A DNA stretch of 64,000 bases, taken from NCBI RefSeq assembly GCF_030499515.1, contig NZ_JASTWJ010000001.1, forward strand, positions 1,302,001 through 1,366,000, in the 5' to 3' direction. The stretch is from Streptomyces sp. DT2A-34 (GTDB lineage: Bacteria; Actinomycetota; Actinomycetes; Streptomycetales; Streptomycetaceae). Position 1 is the stretch's first letter. Each line of letters opens with the position of its first letter. Positions 36,721 to 45,291 of the stretch are shown piece by piece. The notes beneath the pieces were generated by a model that ran no database searches, was not told where the DNA came from, and worked only from the letters and a program-made list of their open reading frames with translations. The translations under genes were made by a program, and so were the position numbers.

Positions 36721-37844
36721 CGTCGGCTCCCGCCGCCGGCGTCTTCGGGTACGTCCTCGTCCTCGTCCTCGTACGCGTCCTCGGGTTCGTCTTCGTCCTC
36801 GCGCTCTTCGTCCTCGTCCTCTTCGTCTTCCTCTTCCTCGTACGCGTCCTCGGGCTCCTCGTCCTCCGCGTACTCGCCGTTCTCCTCGTTCTCGCCGTTC
36901 TCGCCGTTCACCTCGTTCTCGCCGTTCACCTCGTTCTCGTCGTACTCCTCGTCCTCCTCCGCGACCGCGTCCTCATGGCTGCGGACGACCTCGCCGTCGT
37001 GGATCTCGCCGCGCCAGCCGTCCTCCGGCTCTCCCTTGAGGGTGACGAAGCGGACGTAGTTCTTGAGGTCGAGACGGGCCCGGCGGCCCTGGGCGCGCCA
37101 GAGGTTGCCGGTCTTCTCGAACAGGCCCTTCGGGTAGTACTCGACCACCAGCAGGACGCGGGTGAGGCTGTCGGCGAGCCGGTGGAAGGAGACGACGCCC
37201 TTCGTGGTGCCCTTCGCGCCCTCCGACGTCCAGGCGATCCGGTCGTCCGGTATCTGCTCGGTGGTGTGCGCCTTCCAGCTGCGGTTGGACCAGAAGACCT
37301 TGAGCTGCCAGTCGGAGGTCGTGTCATCGGCGCGCTCGGCGCTCTTCACGCCCTTCGCGAAGGTGCTGAACTCCTGGTACTGGGTCCACTGGTCGTACGC
37401 GGAGCGCAGCGGTACGCCGACGTCGACGTACTCGATGATGACGGTGGGCTTCTTGCCCGCCGCGCCCTTGCCCTTCCCCTTGCCGTCCTCCCCCTTGCCG
37501 GTGAGGTTCTTGAACGCCCCGACCACGTTGTCCTTGGCGCTTGTCGCGCCGACCTCCAGCGCGGTGCGCAGCGGGCCCTTGCCGTCGGCGAGCTTGCGGC
37601 CGCCGTCGAGGGCCAGCTTGGCCAGGCCCGGGCTGTTGCCCTCGGCTATGTCGTTCAGCTTGACCGTGGCCTCGCCGAGTTTGCGGCCGGCGCCGACCAG
37701 CATCCGCTGGGCCTGCGCGGCGAGGTACTCCTGGAGTTCGGCCTTGAGCCGGTCGGCGGCCTCGCTGTGGGCCACGCCGGCGAGTGGTTGCTTCGCTGCT
37801 CCGCGGGCGGCGGAGCTCGCGGATCCGAGTGTCTCGGTCATCAC
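36717..37844 (-). CDS. gvpZ: SRPBCC-domain gas vesicle cluster protein GvpZ with acidic tail
   Basis: A 375-residue protein. Residues about 1-125 are helical and basic (ending with a KGKGKGAAGKK linker). Residues about 130-280 form an SRPBCC/polyketide-cyclase-like domain (VIIEYVDVGVPLRSAYDQWT, FHRLADSLTRVLLVVEYYP). The last about 90 residues are almost all Glu/Asp/Asn, with repeats such as NEVNGE and EEDEEDEDEE. In Streptomyces clusters gvpY and gvpZ lie between gvpG and gvpJ. Role in the vesicle is unknown; the tail may bind cations or basic partners such as GvpY. Confidence 0.85.
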   Translation of the reverse strand: MMTETLGSASSAARGAAKQPLAGVAHSEAADRLKAELQEYLAAQAQRMLVGAGRKLGEATVKLNDIAEGNSPGLAKLALDGGRKLADGKGPLRTALEVGATSAKDNVVGAFKNLTGKGEDGKGKGKGAAGKKPTVIIEYVDVGVPLRSAYDQWTQYQEFSTFAKGVKSAERADDTTSDWQLKVFWSNRSWKAHTTEQIPDDRIAWTSEGAKGTTKGVVSFHRLADSLTRVLLVVEYYPKGLFEKTGNLWRAQGRRARLDLKNYVRFVTLKGEPEDGWRGEIHDGEVVRSHEDAVAEEDEEYDENEVNGENEVNGENGENEENGEYAEDEEPEDAYEEEEDEEDEDEEREDEDEPEDAYEDEDEDVPEDAGGGSRR

Positions 37845-38656
37845 CCGTCACCGCCCTTCGACTGGCGCGCCCGGCCGCTGCGGGCGGATCCGCGGGCCCC
37901 GGCCGTCTTCCGGTCGGCCGACTTGGCCGTCCCGCTCCGCTTCGCCGCCGCCTTCCTGGGCGCTGTCCTGCCGGCGGTGGTCTTCTTCGCCGCCGTCTTC
38001 TTCGCGGGTGCCTTCTTGGCCGCCTTCTTGGCGGTCTTCTTCGGCGCGCCCCGCTGCGCCGTCGCCTTCCGGGACGGCTCCTCGCCCTCGGGCCCTTCCT
38101 CGGATTCTTCGGGTTCCTCGGATTCTTCGGGTTCCTCGGATTCTTCGGGTTCCTCGGATTCTTCGGGTTCCTCGGATTCTTCGGGTTCCCCGGATTCTTC
38201 GGGTTCCTCGGATTCCTCGGGTTCCTCGCGTCCCTCGGGCTCGTCCGATGCGCGTTCCTCGTCCTCGGCGCGCGGCTCCTCGTCCTCGGTCTCCTCCTCG
38301 GACTCCTCGTCCTGCCCGCCGAGATCCGGCGTCGGCACCGCCCCCGACAGCTGCTCGCGCATCTTGGCGGTGCGTCCGTGCAGCCGGTCGGCGAACGCGT
38401 CGAGCCGGCGCTCCACCAGGGCGCCGGACGCCGCCCCGCCCACACCGCGCAGGTCCTCGCGCAGCTGGTCCCCGATCTCCTTGAGCTGCGGGTTGTTCTG
38501 CAGCTGCTGGGACACCAGGTCCGTGACGGCCCGCGGGCTCAGATTCATTCGCTTGCCTGCCACGAGCGAGCCGACGGCGAACGCCAGTTTCATCTTCTTC
38601 GTCCGTCCGAGGACGTATCCGGCCCCTACCGCGAGGCCCAGTCCCACTCGGTTCAT
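37841..38656 (-). CDS. gvpY: Gas vesicle cluster protein GvpY with Glu/Pro repeat and histone-like tail
   Basis: A 271-residue protein. The N-terminus is a glycine-rich hydrophobic helix region (RVGLGLAVGAGYVLGRTKK) like membrane-associated YtxH-type proteins. Next is a helical part (LVSQQLQNNPQLKEIGDQL), then a long acidic repeat of the six-residue unit EEPEES, then a Lys/Ala-rich C-terminus (KKTAKKAAKKAPAKKTAAKK) resembling the tail of histone H1. Placement after gvpG supports GvpY. The joined acidic and basic low-complexity halves are unusual and could self-associate or phase separate. Confidence 0.85.
   Translation of the reverse strand: MNRVGLGLAVGAGYVLGRTKKMKLAFAVGSLVAGKRMNLSPRAVTDLVSQQLQNNPQLKEIGDQLREDLRGVGGAASGALVERRLDAFADRLHGRTAKMREQLSGAVPTPDLGGQDEESEEETEDEEPRAEDEERASDEPEGREEPEESEEPEESGEPEESEEPEESEEPEESEEPEESEEPEESEEGPEGEEPSRKATAQRGAPKKTAKKAAKKAPAKKTAAKKTTAGRTAPRKAAAKRSGTAKSADRKTAGARGSARSGRARQSKGGDG
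38101..38226. repeat. In-frame 18-bp tandem repeat within gvpY
   Basis: About seven copies of the unit GGATTCTTCGGGTTCCTC (plus strand), nearly perfect, each encoding six residues (EEPEES) on the minus strand. Copy number can change without shifting the frame. Use of TTC/TCC instead of alternating synonyms shows recent expansion. Confidence 0.9.
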
Positions 38657-38916
38657 CGTGCCGTCCCGTCGCCGTTCCCGTAGCCTGCGCGCAGGCCGAT
38701 CTCCAGCCGGTCGAGGAGCTCGTCCTCCCGGCGGTCGAACTCCTCCTCGTCGATCTCGCCCGCGGTCAACTGCTCCTCCAGGCTCGCCAGTTCGGCCCGT
38801 ACAGCGGCCGGGTCGTAGTAGAGGCGTTCCGCCTCGTGCAGCACCTGTCTGATCACCCAGCCGCTGCCGCGCACCGGGGCGAACGGCAGCAGCAGGACCT
38901 CTCCGATCAGTCCCAC
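38653..38916 (-). CDS. gvpG: Gas vesicle protein GvpG
   Basis: An 87-residue GvpG-family protein: GLIGEVLLLPFAPVRGSGWV at the N-terminus, then a charged coiled helix (VRAELASLEEQLTAGEIDEE, EFDRREDELLDRLE) typical of the family. Small assembly factor. Overlaps gvpY by four bases; four bases separate it from gvpF. Confidence 0.92.
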   Translation of the reverse strand: MGLIGEVLLLPFAPVRGSGWVIRQVLHEAERLYYDPAAVRAELASLEEQLTAGEIDEEEFDRREDELLDRLEIGLRAGYGNGDGTAR

Positions 38917-38920
38917 GACC

Positions 38921-39691
38921 TCACTCCTTCGCCGTTTCGCCGCCGGACATGCTGTCCGCGGGCTCGGCGGGGCCGGGCTCGACGAAGCTGTACGGCGGCA
39001 GCGGGCCGTTGACGCGCAGGTCGAGGTGCGGATGGCCCTTGCGGAGCTGCTCGACGGCGGTCATGAACGTCTCGGCCGAGTCCCGGGCGACCAGGAACGA
39101 CACGTTGGCGAGCCAGCCGGTGGACTCGGGACCCACGCTGACCGCGTCCGCCACCGGTTGCAGCGTGTGCTGGACATCGGTCGCGTCCTCGGCCTCCTGG
39201 GCCTTGACCGCGGCGGCCACCATCTCGCCGAGCCGGAGCCGCTCCTCGTAGGTTCCGCCGCCGGACTGCCGGTTGGCCTGCGTCATGGCCCGGATCTCCG
39301 GGTTCTCGGCCAGGACGCGGTGCAGCACGGCCTCCTCGGCGTGCGTGGCCTTCACGTTGTACTCGACCTTGCCGTCGAGGGCCCGCAGGCGTTCCTTGTA
39401 GTGCTCCTCACGTTCGGCGAGCACCCCGGTGACCGTGTGGTCGTCGGGGGCGACACTGCCGAACCGCATGGGCAGAACGCAGCCGGCCGCGCCCGCCTCG
39501 GCGAGCACGTTCGAGTGGGCGAGCAGTTCCTTGCGCTTGGGGCGCAGCTCTTCGGGGGCGTCGCTGACCAGGGCGGCGAGCGCACCCTCCTTCAGGACGC
39601 GCACGGGGCGCGGCGGGTCGCCGACACCGCCCAGGTCCTTCGGAAGGTCGGGATGCGACCTCGCGGTGATGCCGTACACGTACGTACTCAC
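38921..39691 (-). CDS. gvpF: Gas vesicle protein GvpF
   Basis: A 256-residue GvpL/F-family protein, minor vesicle component and assembly factor. It has STYVYGITARSHP at the N-terminus, LVSDAPEELRPKRKELLAHS, VLPMRFGSVAPDDHTV, and a C-terminal NVSFLVARDSAETF / VNGPLPPYSFVEP. As the first F/L protein after gvpA it is GvpF by the usual order. Overlaps gvpA by four bases. Confidence 0.92.
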   Translation of the reverse strand: MSTYVYGITARSHPDLPKDLGGVGDPPRPVRVLKEGALAALVSDAPEELRPKRKELLAHSNVLAEAGAAGCVLPMRFGSVAPDDHTVTGVLAEREEHYKERLRALDGKVEYNVKATHAEEAVLHRVLAENPEIRAMTQANRQSGGGTYEERLRLGEMVAAAVKAQEAEDATDVQHTLQPVADAVSVGPESTGWLANVSFLVARDSAETFMTAVEQLRKGHPHLDLRVNGPLPPYSFVEPGPAEPADSMSGGETAKE

Positions 39692-40113
39692 TCCTGCTCC
39701 TCCTTCCTGCGCGTCGTGGTGGACTTCCGGGTGCGCTGCCTGGGCTCCGCCTCGCCTTCCCCACGCGCCTGCTTGAAGGCGTCGGAGATGGTCTCCGCGG
39801 CACCGGACAATGCCCCCTTGGACTTGCCGCGCGCGCCGGACTCGGTGATCTCACCGACCATGTCGGGCAGGCCCGGCGACTTGCGCGGCCCGGCCTCCAG
39901 GTCGAGCCGGTTGCACGCCTCGGCGAAGCGGAGATAGGTGTCGACGCTGGCGACGACGACACGGATGTCGATCTTCAGTATTTCAATGCCGACCAGGGAG
40001 ACTCGCACGAAAGCGTCGATCACCAGCCCCCTGTCGAGGACGAGCTCCAGTACGTCGTAGAGGCCGCTGCTGCCGCCTCCGCCGCCGGTCTGCTGTGCCG
40101 GGACAACGGTCAT
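39688..40113 (-). CDS. gvpA: Gas vesicle structural protein GvpA, with C-terminal extension
   Basis: A 141-residue main shell protein. The core is strongly conserved: LYDVLELVLDRGLVIDAFVR, then VSLVGIEILKIDIRVVVASV and TYLRFAEACNRLDL. It assembles into the hydrophobic ribbed gas vesicle wall. Residues about 90-141 are a basic, polar extension absent from cyanobacterial GvpA (about 71 residues). The start at 40113 follows AAGGAGGA at ten bases. A 52-bp gap separates it from gvpO. Confidence 0.94.
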   Translation of the reverse strand: MTVVPAQQTGGGGGSSGLYDVLELVLDRGLVIDAFVRVSLVGIEILKIDIRVVVASVDTYLRFAEACNRLDLEAGPRKSPGLPDMVGEITESGARGKSKGALSGAAETISDAFKQARGEGEAEPRQRTRKSTTTRRKEEQE

Positions 40114-40165
40114 GCCGACCGTTCCTCCTTGTCTCATCACGGTGTGCTGGGCGTGGGCGGGCGGC

Positions 40166-40498
40166 CTACCGACCGCCTGGCCTGTGTGCGTCGGAACGGC
40201 CACGTTCGTAGCGGCGCACGCGCCGATACCCGGTGAGCTGTCCCTCGGGGTCGAGATCTACCTGGTAGCTCGCCATGAGACTCATCGTGTCGGGGACGCG
40301 GACCAGTTCCAGGACCTCGATCTCGAGCGTCCAGCCGTCCTCCGTCTGCTCGAAGGACGACACGGTCTCCGCGTTCATGCCGGTGAGTTCGGCGAGCTGG
40401 GTCCGTGCCTGGCGCAGGACCTCCATCGGGGTCGGTCGCTCGTCCGCCCCGCCCGTCTGCCGTCTGGATGACTTGGGTGTGTTCTGTGAATCATTCAT
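40166..40498 (-). CDS. gvpO: Gas vesicle protein GvpO
   Basis: A 110-residue GvpO-family protein, first gene of the gvp operon. The conserved part is TVSSFEQTEDGWTLEIEVLE, LVRVPDTMSLMASYQVDLD and LTGYRRVRRYERG. AGGAGGCGCCC precedes ATG at 40498. Only 60 bp separate it from the LigD-type gene; a weak SigB-like GGTT/GGGTTT pair lies there (40564-40538), with spacing slightly too long. Confidence 0.92.
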   Translation of the reverse strand: MNDSQNTPKSSRRQTGGADERPTPMEVLRQARTQLAELTGMNAETVSSFEQTEDGWTLEIEVLELVRVPDTMSLMASYQVDLDPEGQLTGYRRVRRYERGRSDAHRPGGR

Positions 40499-40558
40499 GG
40501 GCGCCTCCTGCGCCGAGTGGCCAGGAAGGCGCGGGCCAAACCCCCTGGGGCGGCTTCT

Positions 40559-41488
40559 TCAACCCCGCAGTGCGTCGAGCCGGCGCCGGGCCGGTGCGAG
40601 GGCGCGGCCCCGGTCCAGCAGCCCGGACCACGGGTTGGTGCGGGCGTGCTCCACGGCGTCGGCGATGCTCCAGCGACGGGCGTCCAGGTCGGGGTCGTCC
40701 AGCTCGGCCCAGGTCAGGGGCGTGGCGACGGGTGCGCCGGGCCGGGCGCGGACGGTGTAGGGGACGACGGCGGTCTGGGCGTAGCCGTTGCGCTGCACGT
40801 CGAGGTAGAGGCGGTCGCCGCGGTCCTTCTTGCGGGCGGCGGTGGTGAGCCGGTCCGGGTGGGCCGACTCGAGCAGGCCGGCGACGTCCTTGGCGAATTC
40901 CCGGACCTCGTCGAAGTCGTGGTGCCCGTTCAGCGGTACGACGATGTGCAGTCCGCGCGAGCCGGTGGTCATCGGCGCCGAGGGCAGCCCCAACTCGTCG
41001 AGCAGCTCACCGAGCAGCCCGGCCGCCTCCCTGACCTGCGCGAAGGAGTCCTGGCCCGGGTCGAGGTCGAAGACCAGCCGGTCGGGCCGGTCGAGGCGGT
41101 CGGTGCGGGAGAGCCAGCGGTGCAGGGTGAGGCAGGCCTGGTCGGTGAGGAAGACGAGGCTCGCGGTGTCGTCGCAGACCGTGTGACAGACGGTGCCGTC
41201 CTCTTTGGGCACCTCGACCCGCGTGATCCACTCCGGGTAGTTCTCCGGGGTGTTCTTCTGCATGAACCTCGGCCCGTCGACGCCGTCGGGAAGCCGCTCC
41301 AGCATCAAGGGGCGGCCGCGCAGATGCGGCAGCATGAACGCGGCGACGGACCGGTAGTAGTCGACGAGGTCGCCCTTGGTGTACTCCTTGGCGCCGCCGC
41401 CACCGGGGAACAGGACCTTGTCGACGCGCTGGACCTCGACGGTACGGCGACCGGCCCGCACCTTCCTCGTGGCGTCGTCGCCGGTCAT
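40559..41488 (-). CDS. LigD-type primase/polymerase domain protein (NHEJ family)
   Basis: A 309-residue stand-alone polymerase domain of the LigD/archaeo-eukaryotic primase family. Motifs: RVDKVLFPGGG at the N-terminus, GRPLMLERLPDG, the catalytic acidic residues in LVFDLDPG, MTTGSRGLHIVVPL, and a C-terminal TPLTWAELDDP. Such proteins fill gaps or add ribonucleotides in double-strand-break repair with Ku. No Ku or ligase gene is in the window. It overlaps the transketolase gene by four bases. Confidence 0.9.
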   Translation of the reverse strand: MTGDDATRKVRAGRRTVEVQRVDKVLFPGGGGAKEYTKGDLVDYYRSVAAFMLPHLRGRPLMLERLPDGVDGPRFMQKNTPENYPEWITRVEVPKEDGTVCHTVCDDTASLVFLTDQACLTLHRWLSRTDRLDRPDRLVFDLDPGQDSFAQVREAAGLLGELLDELGLPSAPMTTGSRGLHIVVPLNGHHDFDEVREFAKDVAGLLESAHPDRLTTAARKKDRGDRLYLDVQRNGYAQTAVVPYTVRARPGAPVATPLTWAELDDPDLDARRWSIADAVEHARTNPWSGLLDRGRALAPARRRLDALRG

Positions 41489-43332
41489 CGTACGACGGCC
41501 TCCTCCACCAGCAGCTTGCCCGCGGCGGCGATGGACGCGGCGTCGATGCCGGCCGCGTGCAGCTGCTCGTCCGGGGACGCCGAGCCCGGCATCACGCGGA
41601 CGGCGAGGCGCACCAGGCGCGGCACGGGGCGCCCGTCGAGGAAGGCGTCGAGGACGGCGTCGCCGATGCCGCCCTCCTCGTGGTGGTCCTCCACCGTCAG
41701 CAGGCAGCCGGTGTCCTCGGCGGCCTGGCGCAGGGTGGCCCGGTCGACGGGTTTGACGGAGTAGAGGTCGACGACCCTGACCTGGATGCCCTCACGGTCC
41801 AGGGCGTCGGCGGCGGCGAGGGCCTCGTGCACGGTGGTGCCGGCGGCGACGACGGTCAGCCGGTCGTAGGGGCTGGACCGCAGCACCTTGCTGCCGCCGA
41901 CGGGGAACTCCTCGTCGGGGCCGTAGATGACCGGGCCGGCGCCGCGGGAGGTGCGCAGATAGCGGACGCCTTCCAGTCCGGCCATGGCGGCGACGAGCTG
42001 GGCGGTCTGGTTGGCGTCGCACGGGTACAGCACGGTCGAGCCGTGCACGGCGCGCATCATCGCCAGGTCCTCCAGGCCCATCTGGCTCGGCCCGTCCTGC
42101 CCGATCGCGACGCCGGCGTGCGAGCCGACGAGGTTGATGCCGACGCCGCTGACCGACGCCATGCGCACGAAGTCGTGGGCGCGGGTCAGGAAGGCGGCGA
42201 AGGTGGAGGCGTACGGCACCCAGCCGCGCGTCGAGAGCCCCACCGCGGCGGCGACCAACTGCTGCTCGGCGATGTAGCACTCGAAGAAGCGGTCGGGGTG
42301 TGCCTTGGCGAAGAACTCGGCGCGGGTGGAGTCGCTGACCTCGCCGTCGAGGGCGACGACGTCACCGCGGCCGGCGCCGAGGGCGGCGAGCGCCTCGCCG
42401 TAGGCGTTCCGTGTGGCGACCTCCTCCCCCTTCTCCCAGCGGGGCAGTTCGAGGTGCCCGGCCGGGACGGCGTGCAGCATGCGGGCGGCGGGCGGTTCGT
42501 GGACGCGCACCTGGATGTCGCGGGGGCCGCCGAGCTCGGCGATCGCCTCGTCGGCGTCCGGCAGCGGCTTCCCGTGCAGTCCTTCACGGTCCTGGACGGA
42601 CTGGACGCCCTTGCCCTTGAGCGTGCGGGCGAGGACGACGGTGGGCTGCCCGCTGGTGGACCGCGCCTCCCCGTACGCCCGGTCGATGGCGTCCACGTCG
42701 TGCCCGTCCACCTCGATGGTGTGCCAGCCGAAGGCCTGGAAGCGGCGGGCGTAGGCGTCGAGATCATGGCCGTGCCGGGTCGGGCCGCGCTGGCCGAGCC
42801 GGTTCACGTCGACGATCGCGGTGAGGTTGTCCAGATGCTCGTACGCCGCGTGCTCGGCGGCCTCCCACACGGACCCCTCGGCGAGCTCACTGTCACCGCA
42901 CAGCACCCACACCCGGTACCCGGCCCGGTCGAGCCGCTTCCCGGCCAGCGCGATCCCGACCCCGATCGGCAGCCCCTGCCCGAGCGATCCGGTGGCCGTC
43001 TCCAGCCACGGCAGCCGGCGCGGCGTGGGGTGCCCTTCGAGACGGCTGCCGATCTTGCGGAAGGTGAGCAGTTCGCCGTCCTCTATGGCGCCCGCCGCCT
43101 TGTACGCCGAGTACAGCAGGGGCGAGGCGTGTCCCTTGGACAGGACGAAGCGGTCGTTGCCGGGGTGGGCGGGCCGGTCGAAGTCATAGCGGAGGTGGTT
43201 CGCGAGGAGTACGGCCGTCAGATCGGCGGCAGACATCGACGACGTCGGATGCCCCGACCCGGCCGCAGCTGAGGCCCGCACACTGTCCACCCGCAACTGC
43301 TGGGCGAGCTCGACGAGTTCAGCGGTGTTCAT
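41485..43332 (-). CDS. Transketolase
   Basis: A 615-residue TPP enzyme of the pentose phosphate pathway, transferring two-carbon ketol units. Features: SAAAGSGHPTSSMSAADL with catalytic histidine, TGSLGQGLPIGVGIALAG, the TPP-binding GDSELAEGSVWEAAEHA, the Glu region CYIAEQQLVAAAVGL, and DGPSQMGLEDLAMMR. It is shorter than the main E. coli enzyme (663) and resembles the mammalian-type shorter transketolases. Probably a second copy, since it is linked to LigD-type and NDH-2-like genes rather than tal/zwf. Confidence 0.92.
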   Translation of the reverse strand: MNTAELVELAQQLRVDSVRASAAAGSGHPTSSMSAADLTAVLLANHLRYDFDRPAHPGNDRFVLSKGHASPLLYSAYKAAGAIEDGELLTFRKIGSRLEGHPTPRRLPWLETATGSLGQGLPIGVGIALAGKRLDRAGYRVWVLCGDSELAEGSVWEAAEHAAYEHLDNLTAIVDVNRLGQRGPTRHGHDLDAYARRFQAFGWHTIEVDGHDVDAIDRAYGEARSTSGQPTVVLARTLKGKGVQSVQDREGLHGKPLPDADEAIAELGGPRDIQVRVHEPPAARMLHAVPAGHLELPRWEKGEEVATRNAYGEALAALGAGRGDVVALDGEVSDSTRAEFFAKAHPDRFFECYIAEQQLVAAAVGLSTRGWVPYASTFAAFLTRAHDFVRMASVSGVGINLVGSHAGVAIGQDGPSQMGLEDLAMMRAVHGSTVLYPCDANQTAQLVAAMAGLEGVRYLRTSRGAGPVIYGPDEEFPVGGSKVLRSSPYDRLTVVAAGTTVHEALAAADALDREGIQVRVVDLYSVKPVDRATLRQAAEDTGCLLTVEDHHEEGGIGDAVLDAFLDGRPVPRLVRLAVRVMPGSASPDEQLHAAGIDAASIAAAGKLLVEEAVVR

Positions 43333-45094
43333 GAGGCTCCTTCGGAGGGGTTGTGGGAGCGGGGTTCAGGGGTTCGGGCGGTTCGGGGGCTGTGGGGGTG
43401 TCGGGGTGGGGCTTGTGGGTGGATGGGGTGCCGGGCGCGGGGGTGCCGGGGTGGGGTTCGCCGCCCGGTGGGGGGTCGGGCCGCTTCACGGGGCCAGGGG
43501 GTTCGGCGTGCTTGGCGGCGTCGGGGTCCTGGACAGGGTCGGGGGGTTCGGACTTCTCGGGGTTGCCGGCGCGGCCACCCGAACCCGAAGCCCCGCCCCC
43601 CTTGACGGCATCGGGGCGCCGGACGGAAAGGGGCGCGCCGAAGCGCTTGCTGTTCTGGGCCTCGGCTGCATTGGGGTGATCTGCGGGGTTCGGCGATTCG
43701 AAGCCCTGCGTGGCGGTCCCTGCCCCCGCCCCCTTCGCAGGCTCACCCCCAGCCCGACCCCCCGCTCCCCCCGCCCCCTCCTGCTCCGCCCGCCCCGGCA
43801 CCCGAGCCACCTCCGGCGACGCGGTGTCCAGCGGTACCGACCAGGCCCGTACGAGGCCCAACTGGACGGCCTGGCGCGGCAGTACGGCGTCCAGGAGCCA
43901 GTCGGCGGCGACGCGGATGCGGTTGCCGGGCATCGCGGCGAGGTGGTAGCCGCGGGTGACCGCGCCCGCCGCCACGCCGGACAGGTGGACGCCGAGCGGG
44001 TTGGCGGCCGCCTTGACGCCGCCCAGGTCCACGACGAAGCCCATGTCACGGTGGCGGTAGGCGCGCCGCTCGCCGATGCCGAGGGACGCGGCGACGTTGT
44101 GGGCCACGGCCTTGCCCTGCCGCCAGGCGTGCTGGGCGGTCATCGGCGTGTACGCGCCGGGCTTCTCCAGGTCGGGCACGGCGGCCCCGTCCCCGGCGGC
44201 GAACACCTCGGGCCGGCCCGGCACTTGGAGGTGCGGGTCGACGAGGAGGCGGCCCCGTTCCAGGGGCAGCCCGAGGGACTCGGCGAGCGGATCGGGCCGT
44301 ACGCCGACGCACCACACCAGCGTGCGCGTGTCGACGACCTCGCCGTCGGTCAGCAGCACTCCGCCGTGTGTGGCCTCCTTCACGGAGGTGCCCATCCGCA
44401 CCTCCACGCCCCGCTGCCGCAGCACCCGGTCGGCGGTGCGCGACAGCCGCTCGTCCAGCTCGGGCAGGACGCGGTCGGCGATGTCGAGCAGCAGCCAACG
44501 GGGCCGTATACCTGCCCGCAGGGGGTGTTTGCGTACCTGGGCGTCGGTGAACAGCTTGCCCTGCGCGGCGACCTCCGTACCGGTGTATCCGGCGCCCACC
44601 ACCACGAAGGTGCACCGCGCCGAGCAGTTCTCGGGGTCGTCGGCGGCGGCCGCCAGTTCCACCTGCCGGGTCACGTGGTCCCGCAGATACAGCGCCTCGG
44701 GCAGGCCGCGGAAGCCGTGCGCGTGCTCGGCGACGCCGGGGATGGGCAGCAGCTTGTTGACGCTGCCCGCGGCGAGGATCAGCCGGTCGAAGGTCAGCGT
44801 CCCGCCGTCGCCCTCGGGACCGGTGTAGTGGACAGTGCGCCCGTCGAGGTCGATGGCCTCGGCCTCGCCCAGCACGAGCCGGACGTGCGGCAGGGTGCCG
44901 GAGAGCGAGACGGTCACCCGGCGCGGTTCCAGGATGCCGGCGGCGACCTGGGGCAGCAGGGGCAGGTACAGGAAGTAGTCGGTCGGGTTCAGCAGGGTGA
45001 TGTCGGCTTGGTGCCGGGTGAGCCGGGACAGGGTGCGGGCTGCCCGGTACCCGGCGAATCCGGCGCCGACGATCACTATGCGGGGTCGACTCAC
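43319..45094 (-). CDS. Type II NADH dehydrogenase-like FAD oxidoreductase with Pro-rich C-terminal extension
   Basis: A 591-residue flavoprotein. FAD motif VIVGAGFAGYRAA at residue 6, NAD motif VVVGAGYTGTEVA, and the late FAD block EVFAAGDGAAVPD place it with NDH-2/NADH-quinone oxidoreductases. The enzymatic core ends near residue 410. The last about 180 residues are disordered and rich in Pro, Gly, Ala and Lys (EPHPGTPAPGTPSTHKPHP), which is unusual for the family. The GTG at 45094 was chosen for GGAGG seven bases upstream. The tail overlaps the transketolase start by 14 bases. Confidence 0.87.
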   Translation of the reverse strand: MSRPRIVIVGAGFAGYRAARTLSRLTRHQADITLLNPTDYFLYLPLLPQVAAGILEPRRVTVSLSGTLPHVRLVLGEAEAIDLDGRTVHYTGPEGDGGTLTFDRLILAAGSVNKLLPIPGVAEHAHGFRGLPEALYLRDHVTRQVELAAAADDPENCSARCTFVVVGAGYTGTEVAAQGKLFTDAQVRKHPLRAGIRPRWLLLDIADRVLPELDERLSRTADRVLRQRGVEVRMGTSVKEATHGGVLLTDGEVVDTRTLVWCVGVRPDPLAESLGLPLERGRLLVDPHLQVPGRPEVFAAGDGAAVPDLEKPGAYTPMTAQHAWRQGKAVAHNVAASLGIGERRAYRHRDMGFVVDLGGVKAAANPLGVHLSGVAAGAVTRGYHLAAMPGNRIRVAADWLLDAVLPRQAVQLGLVRAWSVPLDTASPEVARVPGRAEQEGAGGAGGRAGGEPAKGAGAGTATQGFESPNPADHPNAAEAQNSKRFGAPLSVRRPDAVKGGGASGSGGRAGNPEKSEPPDPVQDPDAAKHAEPPGPVKRPDPPPGGEPHPGTPAPGTPSTHKPHPDTPTAPEPPEPLNPAPTTPPKEPHEHR

Positions 45095-45291
45095 GGTTGG
45101 CCTCCGGGGCTGTGGCGTACCTCGGGAGCCTTCCGCGTCCCCCTGGTCAAGGCCCCCAAACGTCGCCTCCGGCCGGGGCCGGTCTCCGGCACGCCGTCCC
45201 GGCCGGCCCGGTTTCCCGCCGGGCCGCCGGGTACCCGGACGGCGACCCGTCCCCGCCGCACACTCGACGCGGCAGTCCCGGAGGTGTCCCC

